Positions 18,501 through 25,571 of a stretch of 37,032 bases of DNA are shown one piece after another. A model generated the notes under the pieces. The model was not told the DNA's origin, made no database searches, and worked only from the letters and a program-made list of their open reading frames with translations. How positions within the stretch are numbered: position 1 is the first letter of the stretch; each line of letters begins with the position of its first letter. This stretch comes from an uncultured Christensenellaceae bacterium (GTDB taxonomy: Bacteria > Bacillota > Clostridia > Christensenellales > Aristaeellaceae): NCBI GenBank assembly GCA_905234985.1, contig CAJOJQ010000039.1, positions 1 to 37,032 of the forward strand. Direction: 5' to 3'. A program made the position numbers and the translations under genes.

Positions 18501-21500
18501 TCATAGCTGTCTCCGCCCCACCAGTGTTCCCAGTGATCCCCGTTGAGGAATCGGATGGCGGTGGGCCGGCTGCCTTCGTAAGCGACCCGCACATTCAGGT
18601 CGGTGCTGGAAAGGATATCCTGCGCTTCCTCGGCCGAGCCGTCCACCATCACGGTCAGGTTTTGCCGCGCGGTGGGCTGCAGCAGGAAGACGCGGCGGCT
18701 TCCTGCGTTTTCATAGCCCGGCGCGTGGGCGTAGCACTCGATTTCATAAATGCCGCCCTGCCGGATATTTTCGTCCTCGATCGTTACGGAAACGGTATCC
18801 TCCCCGATCACAAAGGGCGTGTTTTCATCCGGATCGTTCAGATTGACAAACCTGTCAAAGAACGTCCAGTCCTCGCCCAATTTGCGAACCATCAGGTGGT
18901 AGCCCTGCGCGGCCTCGTCCCGCTGGATGGAAACGGTCAGCCTGCCGGGATCGTCTTCATCCACCGGCGCCACGTCTCCCTGAGCGGAGCCGTTGACCGT
19001 TATCACGGGCGCGGATTCAAACTGATTGTCCGCCGTGATTTCCAGCACGCATACCTGCTCCGGTTCAGACCATACGCCGTCGTATTCCCCGCTGATATAG
19101 ATCGCGTAGGAACCCGCTTCCCCGCGGCTGAACCAGGCGCTCAGGCCGGGGTCGTCTTCGTAACAGAATTCCTCTATCTCCTGGCCGTCCTTGCTGCAAT
19201 ACGCCCTGACGGCGTCCGCGCCCCGCAGGTAGGCCACGATGTGTACCTCCGTTTCGGTGGGCGCTTCGATGGTGGAGATGGTAAAGACGTAATGATCGTT
19301 GGAGAAATATTCGTCGTTTTCGTCCAGCAGGGCGAAATACAGATTCTTGTGGCTCTGGTTGTAGCCCAGCGCCTGGGCGTCGATCTCCGCGCAGTACACG
19401 CCGCTTTCCAGCCTGTCGGTGTAGAAAAAGCTCGTTCCGAATCCGTACACGCCGCCACCGGCAGCCCACCAGCCGTCCCACACCGGGTGTACCCAGTAGT
19501 TGAAGAATTCGGCGTCGTCGGGGCCGCTGAAGGTCAGGGTGATTTCATCGCCAATAAAAGCCACGTCCGGCGCAAGGGAAGCGACGACCGGGTCCATATT
19601 GCCGTTGTCCGCCGACGCGGTCACGGTCACCGTGCCGATCAGCTCTCTCCATTCGCTTTCGCCGTTTTCATCCTGGATGATATTTCCGCGGTCATCCCGC
19701 AGATGGCCGTAGGCATACGCTTGCAGGATGTATTCGCCTTCCTCGTTGGCGCACCAGGAATCCATGAGTATGCCGTTCCAGTTACGGTTCCTGTCCTCGT
19801 ACCAGCCTTCGTCGCCCTCCCGGTAGATTTCCACGCCGTACCATTCGGCGTAGGAATAATAAGCCATCAGCTGCACTTCTTCACGGGTCTGCACCGCCAG
19901 CTGCTCCGATTCGCCGTTGACCGTGAAGACCTTGATGGCATCCTCAAGATTTTCCGGCTTTTCGCCAAGCTCAAATTCAAGCTCGCCCCATCTGCCGCTG
20001 TAGCCTTGTCCGTCCGCGCCGACTTCCACGCGGTACCGATGGCCGCCTTCCAAATTATAGGTATAAATGGTGTTCAAGCCGCTGTGAACGTCGTATTGAT
20101 ACTCCCAGTCCACGCGATCCCACCAGCTGTTGCCTCTGTCGTCCCACCGCTGCACATACAGATTGCAGTAGAACCAGCCGTTTTGAACGGCCTGCGGCTC
20201 TCCGCCGTCCGGATCCAGCGCCATGGGCGCTTCATCCGCGATCAGCAGGGACACGTCGTCCCCCCAGGGGATCACGCCGCTGCCGCCTTCGGCCATTTCC
20301 GGATTCTCGATGGAGAAGCTGGGCACGGCCATTACACCGTAGGGGCTGGACACGTGCAGGCGGATCAGATTGCTCTTTCTGTTCCAGTTCACGTCCGTGT
20401 CCCAGTTAAAGTCTCTCCAGCCGCCGTTATTGTCCAGGGCGTCAAAGTCGATATCGTCGTCGGAGCCTTCGGCGTACAGCAAAAGCTCGTCGTCGCCAAA
20501 GCTCCAATTCCAGCTGAACTCGTTGCCGCCCCAATAGTGTTCCCAGTGATCCCCGTTCAGGATGCGGATGACGGTGGGCCGTTTTCCTTCGTACCCTACC
20601 CGCACGTCCAGGTTGGTGCTGGAATTGACATCCTGATCTTCGTTGGTCGAACCGTCCACCGTCACGTTCAGATCCTGCCGCGCGGCGGTTTCGTCCACCA
20701 CCACGAAGCGGAATTCCGTCGTGCCCACCTCGTAGCCGCGCTTCATGCTGAACAGCCTGATCCAGTACACCCCGCCGGCATCCAACTGGTTCTTATCATA
20801 GGTGAGCGTGCCCATGCCGTCCTGAAGCTCGTACGATTCGGCGGCGCCGATCCAGGAGCCGCCCCAGTCAACGCGGAACAGGGCGGCTTCAAACCAGTCG
20901 GGCATGACCGTATCTTCGTCAGCCTCCGCGTACAGGTTCAGGGTCAGGTCCTGCCCGGCGGGGAAGGTGGAAAACGCCTTGATCTGGGGTGCCGCCGTCC
21001 GCCCAAACGCGTTTACGGTGAATTCCCAGACTTCCGGCTGATCCTCGCGGATGGACGCGCCGTTTTCGTCGAACTGCCAAACGCGGGCGTCCACCACAAA
21101 GGTACCGGCCTGCCAGATGACCGCGCCAGTGTCCCAGAAATCGTAGAAATCGCGCGTTTCGTCGTAAACGATGTTATCCTCTGTGCCCTTTTCCCGGATG
21201 CGGATCTGCATGTTGCCGTTGATCCCGTCCGGATTGGCGTAATGGCCAAACACGCGGATCGGTTCGCCGACGATATACTCCCGTTCCATGGTGACGATGA
21301 TATCGCCGGCCGTTTCCGCTTCCGTCACATGGATGGGAATGGTGATTGCCGCGTCCTTCTGGGGATAACCGAACCGGATGGCGCAAACGCTCACTTCATA
21401 GTCTTCCCCCGCCTGGCAGCGCGGCACGGTCAGGGGCACGCGGGTGGTTTCCCCGTCGGACAGGTCCACCCAATGGCTGTCCGCAAGCCAGGAACCGGCC

Positions 21501-22687
21501 GAGTCGATCCACTCGTTAATGTACAGGCCGAAGAAGTTGGCGTCCATGTTCTGCACGTCCACGTACAGCATCCCGTCGCGGGGCACGATAAAGCGTCCGG
21601 TTTCTTCGTCATATACGTTATCGGTATGGGATACGTCGAATACGATATCTTCCTGGATTTCCCCCTCGTAACCCACCTGGAGGGTGAAGGGGGCGCTCAG
21701 ATACGTGGTGCCGTCGGGCGCAACCGCTTCGGCCACCATGATCCTGCTGTAAGCCTGGTGCTGTCCCAGGCCGACCCAGCTGAACTCGGCTGACCCGTTG
21801 TCATCGGGCCAGAAGCCGTCGTAAACCTTGTCGTCGTCCAGTTCTTCCTCGCCGGTTTCCAGCTCGTAAAGGCGCACGAAGTTCGCCCCCGGCGCCGTCA
21901 CGGAAAGCTGTATCCACTGATTCATCTTAATGGACGCGCCGGAGCCGTCCCCGCTGGGCACCACGAAATCCTCGTTCCACTCGCTGAGGCCCAGGATGGG
22001 GGCAACCGTGTACACGGCGGTATTGGTGGGAGAAACCAGCTGCTGGTTCACCATGGCGACCACCGAGCATTCATATGAACCCACCGGCCACAGCCGTCTT
22101 TCCTCCTCGCCGAAAGCGGGCGCCCTTAAGGTGTAGCTGTTCACGGGGGTCATGTCCCGGAACGTCTCTTCCGAGTCCGGGCGTTTCACGTAGACCATGT
22201 AAGCGTCCGCGCCGTTCACGGCGTCCCATTCCAGAGTAAAGTACTCCTCAAACATCGAGGGGCCTTCCGCCGTCATGCCCGTTACTTCCGCCGTGGCGGT
22301 CAGGGAAAGGTCGTAGTAGAACACGATCTTCTGCCAGGGATCGTCTTCGCCGATCCGGTAGAACATCACGTCCGCAGTGTAATCACCGCTGGAGGGCGGG
22401 GTGGTGACGATAAAGTATCCGTTTTCATCCTGGTACCACCAGTCCAGGGAAGTGGGATACCAATCGCCGTCCTCCGGCGCGTCGGCGGAGGGATCGGTAC
22501 TCCAGCCCATCAGGAAGGAGTGCAGATTCGTGTCCGCGTAGAGCTTGTAGTAGTACGCGCCGCTGACCGCGCCGTTTTGAACTTCGGCGTTGCTCACGTT
22601 GATCGCGAGATGGTCGTCCGCCAATGCCGCGCACGCGCACAGGCACAGCGTCAGGCACAGCGCCAGGGCAACCAGCCATTTTTTCAT
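12539..22687 (-). CDS. Giant secreted repeat protein with leucine-rich tail
   Basis: This 3382-residue, strongly acidic protein starts at ATG 22687 with GGAGG nine bases ahead. The N-terminus is a signal peptide (KKWLVALALCLTLCLCACAALADD); ALA-DD is a good signal peptidase I site, and the cysteines before it only loosely resemble a lipobox. Many short beta-sandwich-like segments rich in Trp, Tyr, Asp and Gly follow, resembling immunoglobulin or fibronectin-type folds. Three tandem units of about 655-670 residues begin at about residues 670, 1341 and 1996, each starting with an QNLTV-VDGS-like motif and ending LQPT. A divergent fourth start follows near 2657. The last 90 residues carry BspA-type leucine-rich repeats (EGAFEGI, IPEGVTTIGRDAFKNS, IPDSVTSIGEDAF). 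No sortase motif, dockerin, SLH or catalytic domain is visible. Adhesion or a surface-layer role is plausible but inferred. Confidence 0.85.
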   Translation of the reverse strand: MKKWLVALALCLTLCLCACAALADDHLAINVSNAEVQNGAVSGAYYYKLYADTNLHSFLMGWSTDPSADAPEDGDWYPTSLDWWYQDENGYFIVTTPPSSGDYTADVMFYRIGEDDPWQKIVFYYDLSLTATAEVTGMTAEGPSMFEEYFTLEWDAVNGADAYMVYVKRPDSEETFRDMTPVNSYTLRAPAFGEEERRLWPVGSYECSVVAMVNQQLVSPTNTAVYTVAPILGLSEWNEDFVVPSGDGSGASIKMNQWIQLSVTAPGANFVRLYELETGEEELDDDKVYDGFWPDDNGSAEFSWVGLGQHQAYSRIMVAEAVAPDGTTYLSAPFTLQVGYEGEIQEDIVFDVSHTDNVYDEETGRFIVPRDGMLYVDVQNMDANFFGLYINEWIDSAGSWLADSHWVDLSDGETTRVPLTVPRCQAGEDYEVSVCAIRFGYPQKDAAITIPIHVTEAETAGDIIVTMEREYIVGEPIRVFGHYANPDGINGNMQIRIREKGTEDNIVYDETRDFYDFWDTGAVIWQAGTFVVDARVWQFDENGASIREDQPEVWEFTVNAFGRTAAPQIKAFSTFPAGQDLTLNLYAEADEDTVMPDWFEAALFRVDWGGSWIGAAESYELQDGMGTLTYDKNQLDAGGVYWIRLFSMKRGYEVGTTEFRFVVVDETAARQDLNVTVDGSTNEDQDVNSSTNLDVRVGYEGKRPTVIRILNGDHWEHYWGGNEFSWNWSFGDDELLLYAEGSDDDIDFDALDNNGGWRDFNWDTDVNWNRKSNLIRLHVSSPYGVMAVPSFSIENPEMAEGGSGVIPWGDDVSLLIADEAPMALDPDGGEPQAVQNGWFYCNLYVQRWDDRGNSWWDRVDWEYQYDVHSGLNTIYTYNLEGGHRYRVEVGADGQGYSGRWGELEFELGEKPENLEDAIKVFTVNGESEQLAVQTREEVQLMAYYSYAEWYGVEIYREGDEGWYEDRNRNWNGILMDSWCANEEGEYILQAYAYGHLRDDRGNIIQDENGESEWRELIGTVTVTASADNGNMDPVVASLAPDVAFIGDEITLTFSGPDDAEFFNYWVHPVWDGWWAAGGGVYGFGTSFFYTDRLESGVYCAEIDAQALGYNQSHKNLYFALLDENDEYFSNDHYVFTISTIEAPTETEVHIVAYLRGADAVRAYCSKDGQEIEEFCYEDDPGLSAWFSRGEAGSYAIYISGEYDGVWSEPEQVCVLEITADNQFESAPVITVNGSAQGDVAPVDEDDPGRLTVSIQRDEAAQGYHLMVRKLGEDWTFFDRFVNLNDPDENTPFVIGEDTVSVTIEDENIRQGGIYEIECYAHAPGYENAGSRRVFLLQPTARQNLTVMVDGSAEEAQDILSSTDLNVRVAYEGSRPTAIRFLNGDHWEHWWGGDSYERDWSFGDGEILLYAEGTDDDIDFDALNENNGWDSFDWDTDVNWNRRSNLIHLNISSPYGEMAAPSFTIENDGDVIPWGDNIIVQVNDPGPMARDPEGGEDREVENGWFYCNLYVQRWSDNGEHSWWNHVNYDYNYPIHSGLNEIFTFNLEGGCRYRLEIGADGEGYSGRSGWAEFELGEKPEDTGDAVKVFTVNGESLELAVQTYEEMQLIAYHSFAEWYSMEIRKQDSDGWYEDRNNTRNGMLMESWRANEAGTYTLEAYATGYAQDGNEWRELIGTVTVTASADNGDMDPVEASISTNKAYMGEDITLTFSGPDIAENFNYWVHPVWDGRWVAGDGQNGIGTATFGTGNLESGVYHVEIDAQAVGYNESHKNLYFALLDENDEDFSTENYIFTISTTDVSTEADVRIIAYLPGADAVNLYFSKDGEELEEFRHQNDPGVSTWFNRGDTGSYAIYVSGEYDGEWSEPEQVCVLEITAEYEFDSAPAVTVNGSSQGSIVPLDDDDPGRLNISILRDEAAQSYHLKVRKYGEGWYFFDDSVYLFDEEHYGCFTVGEDTISVTIEDENIWQGGIYEIECYAHAPGYAFIGSRRAFVLQPTGQQNLTLTVDGSDEAEQDVLSSEDLFVNVAYTGSRPTAIRIMNGNRWEYWWGQDQFNRNWSFGDDELLMYAEGTDDEIDFNNGDFNWDTDVNWTRRSNAIRLNVSSPYGEVAAPNFAIENPEMDEGGVIPWGDSIAVRVNDPSPMALDPEGGEPQAVEDGWFFCNLYVKRCNENGDYSWWDHVNYDYGYSIHSGLNLIPTFNLEGGCRYQLEIGADGEGYGGRSSRMEFELGEKPEETGEAVKFFTVNGTAEDLALQTHEEMQLIAYHSNAEWYRVEIRMDGDDGWWDSRDTQRNGMLLDYWCANMAGSYTLEAYACGGLWDENGYRMEDENGNDEWRDLIGTVHVTLTSDHGELDPVSASVTDWAYVGQNITLTFSGPEEAEDFNYSVRRQWNDQWITGNNVNGTGTVTLGTDGLESGVYSVDVYAQAVGYDQSYKKLYFALLNETDEVFTNDNIIFSLSATEVTTDETVWLTAYLPGADAVEVDYRKDGGELVGFRYKRGPATSDPFTRGASGSYTFYVSAEYDGEWTEPVEVGTLVITAEYEFTADPVVTVNGTTQGAAVPVDENDDHRLNITIDRDEEAQGYQLLVWEQGDGWAFYEQFADLNAEYNNTDFEIGEDSLFVSIWDDRIEPGKVYTVECFAHAPGYESRGVSRTFVLQREGQQSVTLEVTPINDEGFWTGREVHVTASAPDATAIHIRMNNEDRWYRGDSVDERWSIWDTGTMFYAYATTDPIPEDDDFPWHELNVEWSMQSEPVWIEADTLGNTEIPSLTFNDHVTKGDWLEITVGDDADARQIDVRISDDNGETFEFRRLWSPGVYKLSTANLEAGQRYWVWLSCVQDKHLWTSGEGLALYVDEPEDDTAFFRTDKTTLYPGERFIPTVYAPGAVHIWIENTDDGGLWGDWDGDSATNHADWEWWYDDPGEFSLTAWAQYPDQEERTRIGDVVFTVLEPTALEAPEISVAREADVTQDIDVCVTPVEYGYDYCLQLHWFGQDEADWIRWNKNARDVDQESGQLIFTIPAYTMEANKPYWIDVYVDPARDDYAHTNGGASVSIMTVDGDERDESITLALVPGASATVTDEGVFIPINTGFGVTVTASGSELPTAIAIYMGDHTEYLFFNDADGSAETEYVGMSEYQPCPETIFARATYDDLSGYDMWEDVPWGDLNWGSPSNSVLVTFTANGHADPPDIFNHWATIRGRDMIITVTLGANANEAHANIDRILGGWEQDLVFDRWIGWEPTEGTENQGTITIPTDDIPIGTYRLYVDNSGAGYDNSRTTAWILIVEDPFQSASKLVLPSGLQTIEEGAFEGIAADTVIIPEGVTTIGRDAFKNSQVRLVVIPDSVTSIGEDAFAGTNLHIVYGFNAGPALQLVHDAGAAAFCFIGD
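14717..20680 (-). repeat. Three tandem ~2-kb coding repeats in the giant gene
   Basis: Units span roughly 18669-20680, 16705-18668 and 14717-16704. Matching landmarks in each are the RPTxIR...NG-W-WWG segment, NWDTDVNW, SSPYG, VIPWGD, NGWFYCNLYV or its variant, NYWVHPVWDG-like and GYxxxSRR/GSRR segments. Nucleotide identity is visibly high between units, so they likely arose by gene-internal duplication and could misassemble in short-read data. Confidence 0.85.
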
Positions 22688-22773
22688 GGGATGCGTCCTC
22701 CTTTTTCGGGAAAAGAATGATCGTTCGTCGGTCTTGTGCTTCCGGTTTTGTTGCGGTTCTCAGGTTTGATTCA

Positions 22774-22802
22774 ATTTTACCATTTATTTGTAGAAAAAGC
22801 AA
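22774..22802 (-). promoter_or_regulatory. Promoter of the giant secreted protein gene
   Basis: On the minus strand TTGCTT (22797-22802) and TAAAAT (22774-22779) are spaced by 17 bases, placing transcription start about 80 bases before the ATG. The -10 is preceded by TGG, as in other promoters of this window. Confidence 0.65.
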
Positions 22803-22831
22803 CAGAAAACCGAAGCGAAAAATCGCTCCGG
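22803..22831 (-). terminator. Terminator of the GNAT gene
   Basis: On the minus strand CCGGAGCGA and TCGCTTCGG pair (one G-U) around a T-rich loop and are followed by TTTTCTG. It lies between the GNAT stop and the promoter of the giant gene, separating the two transcripts. Confidence 0.7.
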
Positions 22832-22856
22832 CGGGAAATATAAAATATTGCGTCCG

Positions 22857-23921
22857 TCATTCGAGGTCCAGGGCGAAAACGTTCACCCGGCGGCAGCCCT
22901 TTTGATACATTTCGTTGTCCTCGGGAATGTCGGCGCGGCACAGGGAGCGCGCGCCGAGCTTTTCACAGACCCGGCGGGAGGGGGCGTTTCCCGTTTCGTT
23001 GGTGATGAGGGCGGCGCGCATGCCGTGGGCGCGCATGACGGGGAAAAGCAGGCGGCAGGCGGCCCCGGCGTAGCCCCGGCCCCGGAAAGGCGCGTCCACG
23101 CCATACCCGATCTGGCCGCCGTACAGCAGGGAATCCGGGTAGCCGATGCGCAGGCTGACGTGGCCCACGGGCTGGCCGTCCACCACGATCTGAAACTGGT
23201 AGGCGGGCACGTAACGCTTCACGGGATCGGCGGGCGACAGCTTTTCCACCCGCAGGGAAACCCGCCCGTCGGTCAGGGGCGGCAGGGCGGCAAAGTCCTC
23301 AAAATGGCAGGTATAGGCATGATATTCCGCCCAAGCCTTTTGGACGTCCCATTCTTCTCGGGACAGGACGTAGTTGCGTTCATCGCCGTTGGTCTCCCCC
23401 GGATGCTTTGCCGGGCGCGCGCCTTTTTCAATGCCGTCTAACTTCATGCCCAGGCGCTCCATCACATGGTAGGACGGCGCGTTCCGGTCGTCGCACTGGG
23501 AGACGACGCGCCGCGCGCCCAGCGCTTCAAAGGCGGCGCGCACCAGCTCCCGGCCCATTTCCGTGGCATAGCCTTTCCCCCGGTATTCCGGCAGCAGGAT
23601 CCAGCCGATTTCCGCCGCGCCCGGAATGTCCTGGCGCCATTCCACGCTGCCCTGGCCGATGGCTTCCCCGGTTTCCTTCAAGGTGACGCAGTATTCCCAG
23701 GCGCGGATGGGCGTTTCCCGCCATCTGCCCAAAGCATACTCCAAATAGCGCCGGGTATCCGATTCCGGCGTGGAGCCGATGCGGCCCCAGAAAAACAGGT
23801 ATTTTGTCGTGTCCGGGTCGGAGGCGACGCGCAGGATCAGGGAACGGTCCGCTTCCGTAAAGGGCCGCAGGCGCAGGCGCTCCGTTTCCAGGGAAAAAAG
23901 GGCTTCATCAACAATAGACAT
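22857..23921 (-). CDS. Tandem two-domain GNAT acetyltransferase
   Basis: The start at ATG 23921 is chosen because AGGAAGGG precedes it; a longer frame to 23969 has no ribosome site. The 354-residue protein carries two GNAT folds. The first (about 1-185) has ETERLRLRPF at its start and the acetyl-CoA pyrophosphate loop LPEYRGKGYATE with the trailing NAPSYHVMERLGM. The second (about 190-354) has APFRGRGYAGAA and NAPSRRVCEKLGA. The N-terminal half resembles RimJ/RimL-type protein or small-molecule N-acetyltransferases. The donor is acetyl-CoA; the acceptor cannot be told from sequence. Single-gene unit with its own terminator; it lies downstream of the L27 operon terminator. Confidence 0.85.
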   Translation of the reverse strand: MSIVDEALFSLETERLRLRPFTEADRSLILRVASDPDTTKYLFFWGRIGSTPESDTRRYLEYALGRWRETPIRAWEYCVTLKETGEAIGQGSVEWRQDIPGAAEIGWILLPEYRGKGYATEMGRELVRAAFEALGARRVVSQCDDRNAPSYHVMERLGMKLDGIEKGARPAKHPGETNGDERNYVLSREEWDVQKAWAEYHAYTCHFEDFAALPPLTDGRVSLRVEKLSPADPVKRYVPAYQFQIVVDGQPVGHVSLRIGYPDSLLYGGQIGYGVDAPFRGRGYAGAACRLLFPVMRAHGMRAALITNETGNAPSRRVCEKLGARSLCRADIPEDNEMYQKGCRRVNVFALDLE

Positions 23922-23985
23922 ACGTTTTTCCCTTCCTATCGGTAAATGTCGAGCATGGTTTATGCACATTGCAGGATAGACGACC

Positions 23986-24012
23986 GTAGGGGCGGATAAT
24001 TTCCGCCCCTAC
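23986..24012. repeat. Perfect 11-base-stem intergenic hairpin
   Basis: GTAGGGGCGGA (23986-23996) and TCCGCCCCTAC (24002-24012) are exact inverse partners around a five-base loop. There is no T-run, so it is not a simple terminator. It resembles short palindromic repeats scattered in many Bacillota genomes. The surrounding 23922-24066 holds no recognisable gene. Confidence 0.6.
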
Positions 24013-24066
24013 AATTTCTGGGCTTCGCGGCTTGTTCCAGCCAACACGGGCGAACACAATGTACAG

Positions 24067-24103
24067 AAAAAGGCCCCTTCGCGTTTTGCGGCGAAGCGGC
24101 CCT
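24067..24103 (-). terminator. Terminator of the rplU-prp-rpmA operon
   Basis: On the minus strand GGGCCGCTTCGC pairs with GCGAAGGGGCC and is followed by TTTTTCTG, 16 or more bases past the rpmA stop. Confidence 0.8.
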
Positions 24104-24118
24104 TTTTTCCACCCTCAA

Positions 24119-24418
24119 TTACTGGGCGACAGTTTCGGTGGCAACGGGATGAACGCTGACCTGTTTCTTGAACTTGCCCTTGCGTTCAAACTTCATCACG
24201 CCGTCCGCCTTGGCGAACAGGGTGTCATCCTTGCCGATGCCCACGTTGAGGCCGGGCAGGATCTTGGTGCCGCGCTGGCGAACCAGGATGTTGCCAGCCA
24301 GGACGAACTGACCGTCGGCGCGCTTGGGCCCAAGGCGCTTGCTTTCGCTGTCACGGCCGTTCCGGGTGGAACCCATACCTTTTTTATGGGCGAAAAGCTG
24401 AAGATTAAGCTTCAACAT
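24119..24418 (-). CDS. rpmA: Ribosomal protein L27 with cleavable N-terminal extension
   Basis: The 99-residue protein is L27 of the large ribosomal subunit, whose N-terminus reaches into the peptidyl-transferase centre. ATG 24418 is preceded by GGAGG at suitable spacing. It begins [14 protein letters not shown]; in Bacillota the residues up to LQLF are removed by Prp protease to expose AHKKG, and the prp gene lies directly upstream. [15 protein letters not shown] and the [12 protein letters not shown] segment are family hallmarks. It is the last gene of the L21-Prp-L27 operon. Confidence 0.97.
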   Translation of the reverse strand: MLKLNLQLFAHKKGMGSTRNGRDSESKRLGPKRADGQFVLAGNILVRQRGTKILPGLNVGIGKDDTLFAKADGVMKFERKGKFKKQVSVHPVATETVAQ

Positions 24419-24436
24419 GATTGTTTCCTCCAATGC

Positions 24437-24748
24437 TTAGTTTTCTTTGAGAAGAAGATAGTCAGGATAGGCGTCCTTAAGATCACGCAGACCCTGGCGC
24501 ATGGTTTTCAGGATCACTTGGGCGTCGTGGCCGCTGCCATCCGGCAGGGCGACGGTCATTTTTCCGGGAGCCGCTTTGACCGTAGGTTTACATCCCGCCA
24601 CGGATTCCAAGGCGTTTGCGCAGGTGGTGGTGAGGATGGAAACGGCGGCGCAGACGATATCGCTGCCTTCCTCCGCGTAATCCGCATGGCCTCTGCTCTC
24701 AAACCCGGTGATCAGATCGCCCTTCCAGTGCAGCGTGACGCGGATCAT
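24437..24748 (-). CDS. prp: Cysteine protease Prp, processes L27
   Basis: This 103-residue protein belongs to the Prp (YsxB, formerly DUF464) family. The catalytic pair is present as His21 in [19 protein letters not shown] and Cys33 in the same segment, at the spacing known for Staphylococcus aureus Prp. Known family members cut the N-terminal extension of L27 before ribosome assembly, and the L27 encoded 18 bases downstream carries exactly that extension. It begins four bases after the corrected end of rplU. Confidence 0.95.
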   Translation of the reverse strand: MIRVTLHWKGDLITGFESRGHADYAEEGSDIVCAAVSILTTTCANALESVAGCKPTVKAAPGKMTVALPDGSGHDAQVILKTMRQGLRDLKDAYPDYLLLKEN

Positions 24749-24752
24749 GAAA

Positions 24753-25038
24753 TCAGGCGTTGATGCCGGTGATTTCCACCTGGGTGAAGGGCTGACGGTG
24801 GCCAGCCTTGCGGCGGTAGTTCTTCTTGCTCTTGTACTTCAGGATCCTGATCTTTTCGCCCTTGGGTGACGCTGGCGCCGGTGACGAAGGGAGAACCCAC
24901 TTCGATGGTTTCGCCGGAGAGCATCAGGACGGGGAAGGAAACGACGTCGCCCACTTCGTTTTCGAGCTTTTCGATGTAGATGGTGTCACCCTCGGACACA
25001 CGGTACTGTTTGCCGCCAGTCGCAATAATCGCGTACAT
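24753..25038 (-). pseudogene. rplU: Ribosomal protein L21, frameshifted
   Basis: AGGAGGTG precedes ATG 25038. The first part, from [18 protein letters not shown] to PFVTGASVT, is normal L21. After this the frame breaks at about 24865-24870; the uninterrupted frame continues as unrelated residues to 24745. In another frame the remainder reads [20 protein letters not shown] and ends [10 protein letters not shown] with stop TGA at 24753-24755, which is a perfect L21 C-terminus. Compared with typical L21 (about 102 residues), around six or seven residues between GASVT and KGEK are missing, so the lesion is a deletion of about 20 bases not divisible by three. L21 is a core ribosomal protein, so an assembly or sequencing error is the likeliest explanation; a true loss is possible. 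Confidence 0.85.
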
Positions 25039-25148
25039 TCAGCAGCACCTCCTTTTATTACTCGCCGGGCTTCCGCGGAGGGAAAGGGTGGCTGATTCGC
25101 CATGGGGCAGCGCCAAAGCGCATTTAAAAGCCCCGCCCGAGCGGCTTA
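25039..25148 (-). promoter_or_regulatory. Possible L21 leader (5' UTR)
   Basis: About 110 bases separate the promoter from rplU. On the minus strand the leader is GC-rich and can fold (e.g. GGGCGGGGCTTTTAAATGCGC... and GCGCTTTGGCGC). L21 leaders that sense a ribosomal protein are known in Bacillota; I have not matched the conserved core, so this is tentative. Confidence 0.35.
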
Positions 25149-25155
25149 CCGAACG

Positions 25156-25184
25156 ATTTTACCACGGAAACCCTTGTATGTCAA
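25156..25184 (-). promoter_or_regulatory. Promoter of rplU-prp-rpmA
   Basis: On the minus strand TTGACA (25179-25184) and TAAAAT (25156-25161) are spaced by exactly 17 bases, with TGG before the -10. Confidence 0.85.
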
Positions 25185-25195
25185 CAACTTTTTCA

Positions 25196-25225
25196 ACAAA
25201 AAAGACCGCGATTTGCGGTCTTTTC
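25196..25225 (-). terminator. Terminator of tRNA-Leu(UAA)
   Basis: AAAGACCGC and GCGGTCTTT are perfect partners around a five-base loop; on the minus strand a T-run follows, directly after the tRNA. It lies just ahead of the rplU promoter. Confidence 0.85.
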
Positions 25226-25227
25226 AG

Positions 25228-25310
25228 TGCGAGTGGCGGGGGTCGAACCCGCACGCCCAGAGGGCACAAGATTTTAAGTCTCGGTTGTCTGCCTATTCCA
25301 ACACACTCGC
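25228..25310 (-). tRNA. tRNA-Leu (anticodon UAA)
   Basis: On the minus strand the acceptor arms GCGAGTG (25304-25310) and CACTCGC (25229-25235) pair perfectly, with discriminator A at 25228. The anticodon stem CGAGA/TCTTG holds loop CTTAAAA, giving UAA. The long variable arm GCCCTCTGGGC and T-arm with GGTTCGA support a class II leucine tRNA. CCA is not encoded. Confidence 0.93.
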
Positions 25311-25370
25311 GACGGTCTTATTATAACGACGGTTCAGCAGGAAGTCAAGCAATTTTTTCAAAATCGGGTG

Positions 25371-25399
25371 TTGACAGACGGAATAAATTGTGGTAATAT
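25371..25399 (+). promoter_or_regulatory. Promoter of rplJ-rplL
   Basis: TTGACA at 25371-25376 and TAATAT at 25394-25399 with a 17-base spacer and preceding TGG; near-consensus and strong, as expected for ribosomal protein genes. Confidence 0.88.
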
Positions 25400-25404
25400 A
25401 CTCC

Positions 25405-25560
25405 ACGGCTTTAAAAGAGCCTGTGCCAAAGACAGCCGGTGCGCGAAAGCGCGTAAGGGACTTTAGTTCCGCCAGCCGAGGCGCAACGGAAAGTATTTTT
25501 GTATGCTCTCCCTTGCGTTGGCGCAAGGGTTTTCTTTTATTCCGAGCCATTGAGGAGGTG
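25405..25560 (+). promoter_or_regulatory. L10-type ribosomal protein leader with attenuator hairpin
   Basis: The roughly 150-base untranslated leader before rplJ has the arrangement of the L10 leader of Bacillota: GCCTGTGCCAAAGACAGCCGG followed by small hairpins (GCGCGAAAGCGC), which in the known element binds the L10-L12 complex. At about 25509-25540 a perfect stem CCCTTGCG/CGCAAGGG with TTTTCTTTT follows, a terminator-like structure just upstream of the ribosome site. The likely role is feedback control by premature termination. The family match is from memory of the element, not from a covariance search. Confidence 0.75.
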
Positions 25561-25571
25561 TAACAAGAAAA

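Noticed and set aside
16130..21793. 1887-residue plus-strand open frame opposite the giant secreted protein
   Set aside because: Same kind of shadow: long because of GC-rich third positions, repetitive as a mirror of the repeats, no ribosome site or recognisable domain. The plus-strand frame at 13565-15664 is rejected for the same reason.
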